Below are positions 45,487 through 53,782 of a stretch of DNA of 64,000 bases, piece after piece (the stretch's first letter is position 1; every line of letters begins with the position of its first letter). The position numbers and the translations under genes are program-made. The notes under the pieces were generated by a model that was given only the letters and a program-made list of their open reading frames with translations, searched no databases and had not been told where the DNA came from. This DNA is from Rosistilla ulvae (GTDB lineage Bacteria > Planctomycetota > Planctomycetia > Pirellulales > Pirellulaceae). The stretch lies in contig NZ_CP036261.1 of NCBI RefSeq assembly GCF_007741475.1, forward strand, positions 6,635,798 through 6,699,797, written 5' to 3'.

Positions 45487-46620
45487 ATGGTTTCCTTCAG
45501 TCGCTCGAAAGTCCCCGCCGTTGGCGTCGAAGAAGAGTATCAATTGGTCGACCCGACGTCGGGACGCCTGATCCCGAAATGCAGTGAGGTCTTGCGTCAA
45601 TTGGGCCGCGATCCCGATGCCGACATCCAACGGGAACTACATCTGAACCAAATCGAGATGGCGTCGAACGTTTGCGAAACGCTCGAGGAAGTGCGCGAGA
45701 ACCTGCAGAAGGTTCGCAAGCTGTTGATCGATGCGGCGGCAAGCACCGGTGCGGCTCTCGTTTCGGCCGGAACCAACCCGTTCCCGTTGCCCGAATCCGA
45801 AACGCTGACGCCGAAGTTTCGCTACCAATCGATGGGACAACAGTTCCAACATATCGCCCGCTCGCTGTTCATCTTCGGGTGTCACGTGCACGTCGACATG
45901 CAGGACAAAACGCTTGGCTTGCACGTGATGAATCAGACGCGGCGATGGTTGCCGCTACTGCAAGCGTTGACAGCAAACTCGCCGTTCTGGAACGGTCAGG
46001 ACACAGGTTACGCCAGCTATCGCCGCGAGGTCTGGGTGCAGTGGCCGATGGCCGGCGCCCCGCCACACTTCCAGGATTTGGCTGATTACGAAGCCTGCTT
46101 GAGCGAGCTGACGAAATCGGGAGCGATCAAAGACGAGAGCTTCATCTACTGGGATATCCGACTGCCGGTCAAAGTGCCGACGATCGAATACCGATGCGCC
46201 GACGTGATCACATCGCTGCAACAGTGCGTCGGGTACGTGGGACTGGTACGCGCTCTTGTGATGCAGACCTGCGATGACATTCAAGCGGGGCGAGAGTACC
46301 CGCCGATCCGATCGCATCTATTGTCGTTTGCGATCTGGCACGCCGCCCGCTACGGCGTCAGCGCCGATTTACTGGATCCTTTGACCTGCGAGAAGGCAAC
46401 GGCGACCGAATCGGCAGCTCGGATGCTCGAATACATAGCTCCCGCGTTGGCAGCGTCGGGCGACCGCGAATGCGTCGAAGCGTTTGTTCAAGATGTCGTG
46501 CGAGACGGTTGCGGCGCCGATCGTCAGCGGTTGACGATGCAAACCGAAGGCAATTTGGCGGCGGTTGTGAAGGCCGCGATCAAAGAGACCGCAATCGACA
46601 CTGCACCAGCAACCTGCTGA
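45487..46620 (+). CDS. YbdK-type carboxylate-amine ligase (GCS2 family)
   Basis: A 377-residue ATP-grasp-like ligase of the glutamate-cysteine ligase type 2 family. Recognisable blocks are VGVEEEYQLVDPTSGRL, QIEMASNVCETLEEV, GTNPFPLP, FGCHVHVDM and IYWDIRLPVKVPTIEYRCAD, with several Glu residues that bind Mg. The family joins glutamate to small amines or cysteine weakly; the biological substrate is unknown. Cytoplasmic. Same strand as the M20 amidohydrolase and diacylglycerol-kinase-like genes, with short gaps (126 and 53 bases), so an operon is plausible. Confidence 0.88.
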   Translation: MVSFSRSKVPAVGVEEEYQLVDPTSGRLIPKCSEVLRQLGRDPDADIQRELHLNQIEMASNVCETLEEVRENLQKVRKLLIDAAASTGAALVSAGTNPFPLPESETLTPKFRYQSMGQQFQHIARSLFIFGCHVHVDMQDKTLGLHVMNQTRRWLPLLQALTANSPFWNGQDTGYASYRREVWVQWPMAGAPPHFQDLADYEACLSELTKSGAIKDESFIYWDIRLPVKVPTIEYRCADVITSLQQCVGYVGLVRALVMQTCDDIQAGREYPPIRSHLLSFAIWHAARYGVSADLLDPLTCEKATATESAARMLEYIAPALAASGDRECVEAFVQDVVRDGCGADRQRLTMQTEGNLAAVVKAAIKETAIDTAPATC

Positions 46621-46673
46621 AACATTCCTCTCACTCAAACGCCATCCCTTACTCTCTGCTCATGTAGGACACA

Positions 46674-47582
46674 ATGAGTCATCTGTTGATCTCAAATCAA
46701 GGCTCCGGTCGAGCCGCGCAAATCGAACAGCTCCGAAATGCATTGGACGCCAACGAAACCCGTTGCGTCGAACTGACCCGCAAGGTCGACTTGCGATCGA
46801 CGATCGAAGAATCGTTGCAAGGCCGCGGCGACACGGTGATCGCAGCTGGCGGCGATGGCACGGTCAACGCGATCGTCAATGCGCTGATGCAGATCGACAG
46901 CTCGCGTCGGCCGCAGATGGCGGTGATCCCGCTGGGAACCGCAAACGACTTCGCCGGTACGCTGGCGATCCCCGACGACATCCAACAAGCGGTTGGGTTG
47001 ATCTCTAGCGGCCAGTCGGTCGCGATCGATGTGATCCGGATCCGCGGCGACGGTATGGAACAGTATTACGCAAACGTCGCCGCCGGCGGGAACTGCGTCC
47101 GCGTATCGGAGGAGCTGACCGATGAAGTGAAGTCGCGGTGGGGAGCGTTCAGCTATCTTCGTGGAGCGTTCGGCGTGCTTACCGATATGAAGAGCTTTCA
47201 GATCGCGGTAGAGATCGACGGCGAGGAGATCAAGGACTTCGATTCCTGGGCCGTTCTGGTGGCAAACGGGAAGACAAATGCCGGCCATATCGTTGTCGCT
47301 CCGGAAGCCTCTCCCGCCGACGGCCTAATGGATGTGATCTTGATCCGCGATGGCGACGCCACCGACATGCTGGAAATGATCGCCGGTAACCTACTGGGCA
47401 ACTTCCTCGAGTGCGACCAGATCCTCTTCCAAAAGGCGAGCCGCCTAACACTCCGCTCCGACCCCGCGATGCGATTTACACTCGACGGCGAGGTGATCGA
47501 ACAGGAACCCGTCGAATTCCAAGTCATGCCCGCAGCGATCAATATGTTCGTGGGCCCCGAATTCGAACAGACCAACGAATAG
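46674..47582 (+). CDS. Diacylglycerol/lipid kinase family protein (YegS/BmrU type)
   Basis: A 302-residue kinase. The nucleotide-binding motif AAGGDGTVNAIVNAL (about residues 58-72) and PLGTANDFAGTL define the family; the C-terminal beta-rich domain includes FTLDGEVIEQEPVEF. It phosphorylates diacylglycerol, phosphatidylglycerol or a similar lipid. The order of cls, YihY, PAP2 and this kinase over 8 kb suggests local lipid turnover. It is the last gene before the lower-GC DUF3800 patch. Confidence 0.87.
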   Translation: MSHLLISNQGSGRAAQIEQLRNALDANETRCVELTRKVDLRSTIEESLQGRGDTVIAAGGDGTVNAIVNALMQIDSSRRPQMAVIPLGTANDFAGTLAIPDDIQQAVGLISSGQSVAIDVIRIRGDGMEQYYANVAAGGNCVRVSEELTDEVKSRWGAFSYLRGAFGVLTDMKSFQIAVEIDGEEIKDFDSWAVLVANGKTNAGHIVVAPEASPADGLMDVILIRDGDATDMLEMIAGNLLGNFLECDQILFQKASRLTLRSDPAMRFTLDGEVIEQEPVEFQVMPAAINMFVGPEFEQTNE

Positions 47583-47859
47583 CATCGCCCCTACGTCGAA
47601 CCGAGAACTAAATTTTCAGAGACGGTGACTGCCTGAGACGCAAAGGATGCAAACTGCTGCGGTATTTAAAAAGCAGGGGGATTGCCAGAGCGATATTAGA
47701 GAAAAAAGCATGGTAAATCGTGAATCGCTCTGTATCTCCGATCCAAAATCGGTGAGCGGCTGTCATTGATTTTAGGTTTGGTTCTACGTACGATTGAGTT
47801 AACCGGTGGATGAAATTCGGCTTCAAGCCGTGTGTTGCGGGTCTTCGGATCAGGGCAAC

Positions 47860-48693
47860 CTATATCCGCCGGTTTTTTATTTGGTTGGGATCGGGCGGAC
47901 TTTTCTTTCGTGTCCAGTAGGTTCCGTAGTTCGCTACTGCGGGATCATCGTGGTCGTGAATTAACGACACTTTCGACCAAATGGCGTGCAAGAATCTGGC
48001 TTCGTGCCGTTCGTAGCATCGCTGTAACGCCCAGAGGCAATAATCGGCAAGCTGCAGGCCCGGTGCCTCCCACGGATAAGCAGGCGTGATCTCCAGAATG
48101 GGGTTTGCATCGAGCTTATGTTGCTCCAGGAACCTTTGGCGGGTCGTCTCCAGTTGTTGCGTAAGCGCTGCCGTCCTATCCGCCTTGCCCCTGCGTGCAA
48201 ACGCAATTCTTACATGGCCTTCCTTGTGTAAACGATTCTTGAACAGCATCCGCACGGTTAGATCGTAGAGTTCGTTGGGCTTGTAGCGGTACGTTGAATC
48301 CATCGAGTTCCGGCTTTGCACGTACTGCAGAACTTTTCGCATGTCCTTAATGACTGCGTAGAATTTGAAGTCCATGCGAACCAACAATTCAAACACTTTG
48401 CTTCGGATTTCAGCATGGTCATCTTTTGCGTGAAAGAACTTGGCTGTTTTCCCGACCTCGGGCTTCATCGTATGAATCGAAGCATATAGCGGATTGCCCA
48501 TCAACTCGTATCGAAGCTTGGAAAGTAGTTCTTCGACTGCCCGATCCTCGGCACAGCGAACCATCCCCAGCATGAAGAATTTTGGCGAACCAAGATCGTT
48601 CAGGCGATTGCGTCCGTTGGGACCGAACAGCACTCCATCTCCTGCTTCGTCGACGTAATATGTCGACAGATCTGGCCTACCTTCCTCGTTCAT
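47860..48693 (-). CDS. DUF3800 domain protein
   Basis: A 277-residue protein with the DUF3800 pattern: an N-terminal strand with acidic residues, TYYVDEAGDG (residues 11-20), the later acidic/His positions FFHAKDDHAEI, and LQLADYCLWALQR near the C-terminus. The fold is RNase H-like with conserved Asp and Glu, and DUF3800 genes are common in accessory or defence regions, though no activity is established. Base composition is lower in GC than its neighbours. Its ATG overlaps the stop of a frameshifted small ORF (ATGA), which suggests a two-gene accessory unit. Convergent with the lipid kinase gene. Confidence 0.82.
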   Translation of the reverse strand: MNEEGRPDLSTYYVDEAGDGVLFGPNGRNRLNDLGSPKFFMLGMVRCAEDRAVEELLSKLRYELMGNPLYASIHTMKPEVGKTAKFFHAKDDHAEIRSKVFELLVRMDFKFYAVIKDMRKVLQYVQSRNSMDSTYRYKPNELYDLTVRMLFKNRLHKEGHVRIAFARRGKADRTAALTQQLETTRQRFLEQHKLDANPILEITPAYPWEAPGLQLADYCLWALQRCYERHEARFLHAIWSKVSLIHDHDDPAVANYGTYWTRKKSPPDPNQIKNRRI

Positions 48694-48958
48694 ACCAGCC
48701 CCGCCGATGAGCTTCGCTCAAGTAGAGAACAGAGAGTTGCAAATGGCCTGACATATATATTCTCCACCGTGGTTCCAACAACAGAAACGAGAAGTCCCGC
48801 AAGCTTGTCCGTGGAGATATCTACTTCGATCAGTGATGTTGATTTCCCGACCGCTCGACCAATTGCGATAACTTTTCAAGATCGCTCCGTTTTAACAACC
48901 GATAGCCATTCTCAAGATTGCGATACATCGGTACGTTCCCACGCTCGTCCACTCTCAT
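48690..48958 (-). pseudogene. Frameshifted small ORF upstream of DUF3800
   Basis: From an ATG at 48958 a frame reads 28 residues, including NLENGYRLLKRSDLE, a pattern like the C-terminal part of excisionase/MerR-type DNA-binding domains, before a GAAAAG run. In that frame it ends soon after (stop at 48830). A -1 shift at the A-run instead opens a 61-codon frame (VIAIGRAVGKSTSLIEVD onward) that ends in TGA at 48690, overlapping the DUF3800 start. Together this would give an 89-residue protein. It could be a decayed partner gene, a sequencing slip of one A, or programmed frameshifting. The reading is by eye and the product is unassigned. Confidence 0.4.
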
Positions 48959-49271
48959 CGGGGTGTTTTATGTAACGCGAAGAATCTCCATCACATCCCC
49001 CATTTCCACGCAATCTGCTTGTTGATCATCGATTGTTCATTCTCTCCGCTTCTGGTCACTGCCCCCGAGCCTACCGGAGTATGAATTGCCACGATATGCT
49101 GTGGAAACACTCGAAACCGCCAGGAGCAAGATGTGACGACCGCGACCGCTAAGACGATTCAGATGATGGAGCGTTTTAGAATGGCAGCAGTTTTCGGCAG
49201 CGGCGACCAACAATCTCGTCTTCCTGCCCAACCGGTCGACCAGACCGAGAGGTCGGCCTCGCGCGGATTTG
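48694..49271. other. 578-base low-GC gap
   Basis: Upstream of the DUF3800 gene. The left part holds the frameshifted ORF described at 48690-48958. From 48959 to 49271 nothing is recognised; it probably contains the promoter of the DUF3800 unit and the 3' region of the metallopeptidase gene. Confidence 0.5.
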
Positions 49272-50294
49272 TCACACCAGTTCCTTTTGCGCCGCCTGCC
49301 GCAGATTGTCGATGAACTGCAGTTTCTCGACGATGGCTTCGGAGTGGATCTCGGGGACGAGATCCAATAGCCCCATGTCGCGATTGAATTCGTTGGCGAC
49401 GATGCCGATGTCGCGGTAAGCGGTTAGCATCTGATTAAAATCGGTGCCGTCGGCGGTGACTCGCGTGCGGTCGAAGTGCCGTGCGGTTTCGACGACCGCC
49501 ACAATATCCATGTAACTGGCAAACGTCTCGGCAAAGTCCTCCCACGGATGCATCGTGGCATAAGCGGAGATACAGCGACCTTGCCAGTTTGGAGTCGCAC
49601 CGTCGGCGTAATATCGCTTCTGAGCATCCGCGTAGCTTGGTTTGCGTTCATCGCCAAAGAGCGAACGAAAAGCGTCCAAACTATTTGGTTCCACCAACAG
49701 TTGCCAATAGTAGTGCCCCAGTTCGTGGCGGAAATGGCCTACCAGCGTTCGCTGTGGCTCGCCGAATTCGACACGCGTCTGCTCGCGATGCACGCTGTCC
49801 GCCTCGGCGATGTCGATCGTGATCACCCCGTCGGCGTGGCCTGTCGAAACCGGCTTGATCGCCGATGACTTGAATTCAAATTGCAAAGCGGGGCGATCGT
49901 CGGCCAAACCGCTATCGGCTTCGGAGACGATCGGCAAACCAATTCTTTCGATATCGAACAGCACACGATGCTTGGCCATCTCCAGCCGCTGCCACTTCAG
50001 CAAATTGTCGCCCACCGTGAGATCGGGAACGACAGAATTGAGTCGGCAGTAACGACAGAGGGTCTGTTCGGTCGAAGCGTCGACGCCGCAGTTGCAAACC
50101 GCGTGCTGTGTGGCATTGGAACACATTCGGCACTCGCGATCACAGTGATCGCAAACCAATACCCCGTCGTCGGCAACCGCCATCGAACGGACCGCGTTGC
50201 AATGCGGGCACATCGCCGTCGGCCGATTGCAGGCGACACATTGAACGCTGGCAAAGAAGAGGGTGCCGCCGCACTGACAATAAAAGGATCGCAT
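49272..50294 (-). CDS. Zinc-ribbon putative zinc-binding metallopeptidase
   Basis: A 340-residue protein. The first 85 residues are Cys-rich with several CxxC pairs (CQCGG, CVAC, CPHC, CDHC, CRMC, CNCG, CRYC), forming zinc ribbons. The catalytic domain carries FRHELGHYYW with His190, Glu191 and His194, and the downstream glutamate in WEDFAETFASYMD as the third ligand. This matches the 'putative zinc-binding metallopeptidase' family found in many bacteria with no assigned substrate. There is no signal peptide, so it is cytoplasmic. It stands alone between the DUF3800 patch and the DUF1328 gene. Confidence 0.87.
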   Translation of the reverse strand: MRSFYCQCGGTLFFASVQCVACNRPTAMCPHCNAVRSMAVADDGVLVCDHCDRECRMCSNATQHAVCNCGVDASTEQTLCRYCRLNSVVPDLTVGDNLLKWQRLEMAKHRVLFDIERIGLPIVSEADSGLADDRPALQFEFKSSAIKPVSTGHADGVITIDIAEADSVHREQTRVEFGEPQRTLVGHFRHELGHYYWQLLVEPNSLDAFRSLFGDERKPSYADAQKRYYADGATPNWQGRCISAYATMHPWEDFAETFASYMDIVAVVETARHFDRTRVTADGTDFNQMLTAYRDIGIVANEFNRDMGLLDLVPEIHSEAIVEKLQFIDNLRQAAQKELV

Positions 50295-50709
50295 CGGATC
50301 GGAGCCGTTGGTTGGATTGTTGTTGAAGTGAATCGAGCTGTCGAAGGGAGACAGTAAACGTCGACGCGCTCCCCACGGGACTGCGTATAGAAAGCGTCAG
50401 CGGGTCGAGGAAGCAAATAGGATGCCGCACCACATCGGCGGCATGGAATATCTATGACAAAGCACACCGGGCGAACATGAAGGCCTCGGCTGGATGTGGC
50501 CAGCGAGCGGAGGAGCGCGATTTGAAGCCATCGCGAACGCTAACCGTCCAGCTTTTGTGAATCGACGAGGAGAAAAGGGACAGATATCAGCTATCAGCGC
50601 GATTGGCACGACAATCGCGTTACCGTTCCCTTCAGCGAAACGAGTGGCTGCTGATGTTCACAACCACCCTTCGCAGCTTTCTGTTCCTCAAACCATATTG
50701 GAGATCGCC
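50295..50709. other. 415-base gap with a sigma-54-like promoter
   Basis: Divergent gap between the metallopeptidase and the DUF1328 gene. It holds the near-match promoter at 50604-50619 and a weak inverted repeat (GCTGG/CCAGC) at 50489-50504. Frames in this stretch look like noise. Confidence 0.5.
50604..50619 (+). promoter_or_regulatory. Near-match sigma-54 promoter for DUF1328
   Basis: TGGCACG-ACAA-TCGC-G: perfect -24 half and correct spacing, with the -12 half TCGC in place of TTGC but the essential GC kept. A start near 50630 would give a leader of about 80 bases to the ATG at 50710. Two stronger matches serve other genes in this block, which raises its credibility. Confidence 0.45.
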
Positions 50710-50877
50710 ATGTTAGGCTGGGCTTTAACTTTTCTGATTATCGCATTGATTGCCGGAGCTCTGGGCTTTGGAGTTGTCGCCGGTACCGCAGCAAGTATCG
50801 CGAAGATCTTGTTCGTCGTCTTCCTGGTCCTGTTCGTGATCAGCCTGATCGCAGGTCGCCGCGGCCCCGTGGTATGA
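50710..50877 (+). CDS. DUF1328 (YtjA-type) small membrane protein
   Basis: A 55-residue protein from the ATG at 50710, with GGAG seven bases upstream. Two hydrophobic helices (residues 3-26 and 31-48) with the typical ending [10 protein letters not shown] match the DUF1328/YtjA family, found in many bacteria and often linked to envelope or general stress genes such as CsbD or PA2169 relatives. The function is unknown. Its upstream region has a sigma-54-like promoter, and it lies next to the sigma-54 activator gene (convergent, 292 bases apart). Confidence 0.82.
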   Translation: MLGWALTFLIIALIAGALGFGVVAGTAASIAKILFVVFLVLFVISLIAGRRGPVV

Positions 50878-51169
50878 CCGGCGATCGATTCGAATCGTCG
50901 CTCTGCGTGAAGCGCACCGCCACGATCTCGATCGCCCGATCGATGCCCTTTGCAACGGCGAATCCTCTCCCCCGTGCACTGTGTACGGGGTAAGGCATCG
51001 CGGGGACTGGCATCGCTCTGACAACCGCTGCATCAACGACGCAACTACATGTACCGCGGGTCGTCAATCGATCGCAGCGCTGTGACAAAGAAGTCGTCGC
51101 GAACAACGATCGCCGCCAGGTCAAAGCGGCAGCGAAGCGAAGCCGACGACAAAAACTTGCGGCGAGCGA

Positions 51170-52651
51170 TCAGTTCGCCGACACGTCGCGATAGAGTTGA
51201 ATTCCATAAGTGATCACGCGGTCGCGTAGCTTACCGCGGGTGATACCAAGAATTTCAGCCGCTTGGCTCTGATTCCCACCGGTCTCCTGCAAGACCCGCA
51301 AGATCACAAAGCGTTCCAGATATTCGATCGTCTGGGCGTAGACGTCGGTCGATTTGTCCCGCAAAAGCCGCTCGACCAATTCTGGCAATTTCGATCCGCA
51401 GACGCCTGAGTCGTCGGCGCTATCGGTCGCCAGTTCATCGTTGGTTGCTTCGGCAGTCGCCGGATTATTGGAGTCGCTTGGCGCCGTCAATTCTTTTGGC
51501 AACACGTCGGGGACGATTACGGGCATCACGCAATCGAGCACGCATCGCCGGATCACCGCTCGCAATTGGCGAACGTTGCCAGGCCAGCGATAAGCGTTCA
51601 GCAGGCCGAGCGTCTCCGGCGCGATTCCCTCGAGATCAGGCTTGTTTAGATCGTGCTTCGCCTGAGTCAAGAAATGCTGCACCAACAACGGGACATCGCT
51701 CGCCCGCTCTCGCAGTGGCGGCAGATCGATCGTGACGCCGTTGAGCCGATACAGAAGATCCTCGCGGTATTCTCCTTCTTCGACCATCTTCTCCAACGGG
51801 CGATTGGTGGCGGCGATGATCCGCACGTCGGTTTGCAGTTCTTTGTTACCGCCAACGCGTTCGAACCGCTGCTCTTGCAGCACCCGTAAAACCTTGGCTT
51901 GTACCGACGCCGCCATGTCGCCGATCTCATCGAGGAACAACGTGCCGCCGTTGCATTGTTCAAACTTGCCGATTCGACGCGTTTCAGCGCCGGTAAAGGC
52001 TCCTTTTTCGTGGCCGAACAATTCGCTTTCCAACAAGTTGTCGGGGAGCGCCGCACAATTGACCGCCAGGAACGGACCCTGATCGCGATGGCTGTATTGG
52101 TAGAGGGCACGGGCTACCAGTTCCTTTCCGGTACCACTCTCGCCACGGATCAGAACGGGAACATCCTGCTTGCTAACCCGACCGATCGACTTGAAAACTT
52201 CCAACATCGGTTGGCTCTTCCCGATGAACAACTCGCTCGAATCATCGGGCAGTTTATCGTCGGCGGCGATCGCCACCGCTACGCTACTCATCTTGCGTTG
52301 CTCGATCGCTTTGTTGACCAATTTTTGCAGAGGTTCCACAGCCAACGGCTTGGCGATGTAATCGAACGCTCCCAACTGCATCGCTTCGATCGTCGTTTGA
52401 CTGCCCGCATCGGCGGTCATAAAAATCACCGGCAAGCGACGGTCGTGAGCGCGGATCTCACAATAGATCGCCATCCCACTGCGGTCGGGCAATTGGATGT
52501 CCAACAGCACGACATCAAACGACTTCGACTTGACTTGTTCGAGTCCTTCCTCGCCCGTTAGAGCGGTGGTCACTTCGGCAAACGGTTCGAGCGCTTTGGT
52601 GGCCAACAACAGGATGGCTCGGTCATCGTCAATGACCAGGATTTTTGGCAT
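51170..52651 (-). CDS. NtrC-family sigma-54-dependent response regulator
   Basis: A 493-residue transcription activator from the ATG at 52651; upstream in-frame codons encode unrelated residues. Receiver domain: residues 1-120 with acidic DDD at 8-10, phosphoacceptor Asp51 (VVLLDIQLPD) and Lys101. AAA+ central domain: Walker A GESGTGKE (170-177), GAFTGA loop (217-222) that contacts sigma-54, and Walker B LFLDEIGD. C-terminal Fis-type helix-turn-helix: GGNQSQAAEILGITRGKL. It would be phosphorylated by a histidine kinase and activate sigma-54 promoters from a distance. Nearby sigma-54 sites and the large hybrid kinase at 53.8-60 kb are natural partners, but the pairing is inferred. Confidence 0.93.
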   Translation of the reverse strand: MPKILVIDDDRAILLLATKALEPFAEVTTALTGEEGLEQVKSKSFDVVLLDIQLPDRSGMAIYCEIRAHDRRLPVIFMTADAGSQTTIEAMQLGAFDYIAKPLAVEPLQKLVNKAIEQRKMSSVAVAIAADDKLPDDSSELFIGKSQPMLEVFKSIGRVSKQDVPVLIRGESGTGKELVARALYQYSHRDQGPFLAVNCAALPDNLLESELFGHEKGAFTGAETRRIGKFEQCNGGTLFLDEIGDMAASVQAKVLRVLQEQRFERVGGNKELQTDVRIIAATNRPLEKMVEEGEYREDLLYRLNGVTIDLPPLRERASDVPLLVQHFLTQAKHDLNKPDLEGIAPETLGLLNAYRWPGNVRQLRAVIRRCVLDCVMPVIVPDVLPKELTAPSDSNNPATAEATNDELATDSADDSGVCGSKLPELVERLLRDKSTDVYAQTIEYLERFVILRVLQETGGNQSQAAEILGITRGKLRDRVITYGIQLYRDVSAN

Positions 52652-53080
52652 GCATGCTTCGCGCGGTAGGGAACATCCCAAAACAACGCTCCGATCCAAA
52701 CCGCAAGGGCTTGCCGCGGAGAACCGATCGGTTCATCGTTGACGGCGGAATCGAGGGCTCCGCCCCACCAACTTCGGCGCGTTATTTTGAGTTGCTCATG
52801 GATAAATCTTATCGATACGAGCGTTTCAGTATACCAACGTCTTGCAATTCCGAAGAGGTCACAAAAGCGCGAGACGCAGGGCAAATCACTTTTTCAATTC
52901 GAGGGTTCAGCCGAGACAAAAACTGGCTTCCCAAGAGTAGAGACGCACCGTGGGAACGGGGCAGTGCGGAACCAGCGACTCAAGGAGTTGCCCAACAGCC
53001 CACGCCAATCGTTGAAACCATCGATAAAAGCTACTGCATGTGCACATCTGTCCACACTCATTAGAAGTGGTAAAATGGAT

Positions 53081-53099
53081 GTCGCTCGAACCGAGCGAC
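53081..53099. promoter_or_regulatory. Inverted repeat upstream of a sigma-54 promoter (possible enhancer site)
   Basis: GTCGCTCG-AAC-CGAGCGAC, a perfect 8-base inverted repeat with 3-base spacer, centred about 68 bases upstream of the predicted start at about 53158. This is rather close for an enhancer (more often 80-150 bases) but within the range reported. It could bind the neighbouring NtrC-type dimer. Confidence 0.4.
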
Positions 53100-53131
53100 A
53101 CCGTCACGTGTGGCTACCGGAACCAATGCAC

Positions 53132-53147
53132 TGGCATAAAATTTGCG
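53132..53147 (+). promoter_or_regulatory. Sigma-54 promoter for the receiver gene
   Basis: TGGCATA-AAAT-TTGC-G matches the sigma-54 consensus TGGCAYR-N4-TTGC with exact spacing; GG and GC are both kept. Predicted start about 53158, with a leader of about 75 bases to the ATG at 53233. Divergent from, and adjacent to, the sigma-54 activator gene. Confidence 0.65.
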
Positions 53148-53232
53148 TGAAAGCTTTGATTTGGTCAAACCCGCTTCGTCAGGGTAAATGCCAGCCCGTC
53201 GAACTCTCTCTTCACCCAACGCGAACAAAATC

Positions 53233-53739
53233 ATGCCGAACCTCGAACAAACCAAACGCTGTGTGATCGCGGATGATGTTCGTGCATCGCGCGAGATCCT
53301 GCGCTCCTGGCTTTGCGATTGCCAATTCGAATGCGTGCTCGCGGCCGATGGCGACGAGGCCTGGGAAGCGATTCAGCGCGAGCCACCCGACCTGTTGATC
53401 ACCGACATCGAAATGCCCAATTGTTGCGGTCTGAAGCTGCTGCAGCGTGTCCGAGCCGACCCATCACCGCAAATTCATTCGATCCCCGTCGTGATGATCA
53501 CCAGTTTGCACGATGGGCAGATCGAACAAACGATCGAACGCTTAGGTGGCAACGGTCTGCTGGCCAAACCACTCGACCAATACTCCACCTATGCGATCGT
53601 GTTGGCGGTGCTAGCCGCCGCCGGAACGGACCAGGAAAAGTTGATCGTCAGCGATCCCAACGGCAAAATCAGCGGGGATGGTTTGGTCTCGCCAACCTTC
53701 CGCCGGTTGTTGAAGCCGTTGTTCTCAAGCGATTCCTAA
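53233..53739 (+). CDS. Single receiver-domain protein (CheY-like with C-terminal tail)
   Basis: A 168-residue protein from the ATG at 53233. The receiver has acidic DD at residues 14-15, phosphoacceptor Asp58 in LLITDIEMPN and Lys near 113 (GLLAKPLDQ). Residues 125-168 form a polar tail without a known output domain. It may relay phosphate between the hybrid kinase (convergent, 43 bases away) and another partner, or act as a phosphate sink or protein-interaction regulator. A sigma-54 promoter lies upstream, so the neighbouring NtrC-type activator may control it. Confidence 0.85.
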   Translation: MPNLEQTKRCVIADDVRASREILRSWLCDCQFECVLAADGDEAWEAIQREPPDLLITDIEMPNCCGLKLLQRVRADPSPQIHSIPVVMITSLHDGQIEQTIERLGGNGLLAKPLDQYSTYAIVLAVLAAAGTDQEKLIVSDPNGKISGDGLVSPTFRRLLKPLFSSDS

Positions 53740-53782
53740 TTCAAGCGGCGGCGCTGCTGGACGCGATCGCACGCGTCCTACT

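Larger units (their letters stand above)
52652..53232. other. 581-base divergent regulatory gap
   Basis: Between the sigma-54 activator (-) and the receiver gene (+). It holds a good sigma-54 promoter (53132-53147) and an upstream inverted repeat (53081-53099), listed separately. No gene is supported: open frames here have no recognisable content. Confidence 0.55.

Noticed and set aside
50840-51124. Minus-strand open frame of 94 codons after the DUF1328 gene
   Set aside because: It overlaps the end of the DUF1328 gene, has an Arg/Ser-rich composition typical of out-of-frame reading in this genome, and no ribosome-binding site or recognisable motif.
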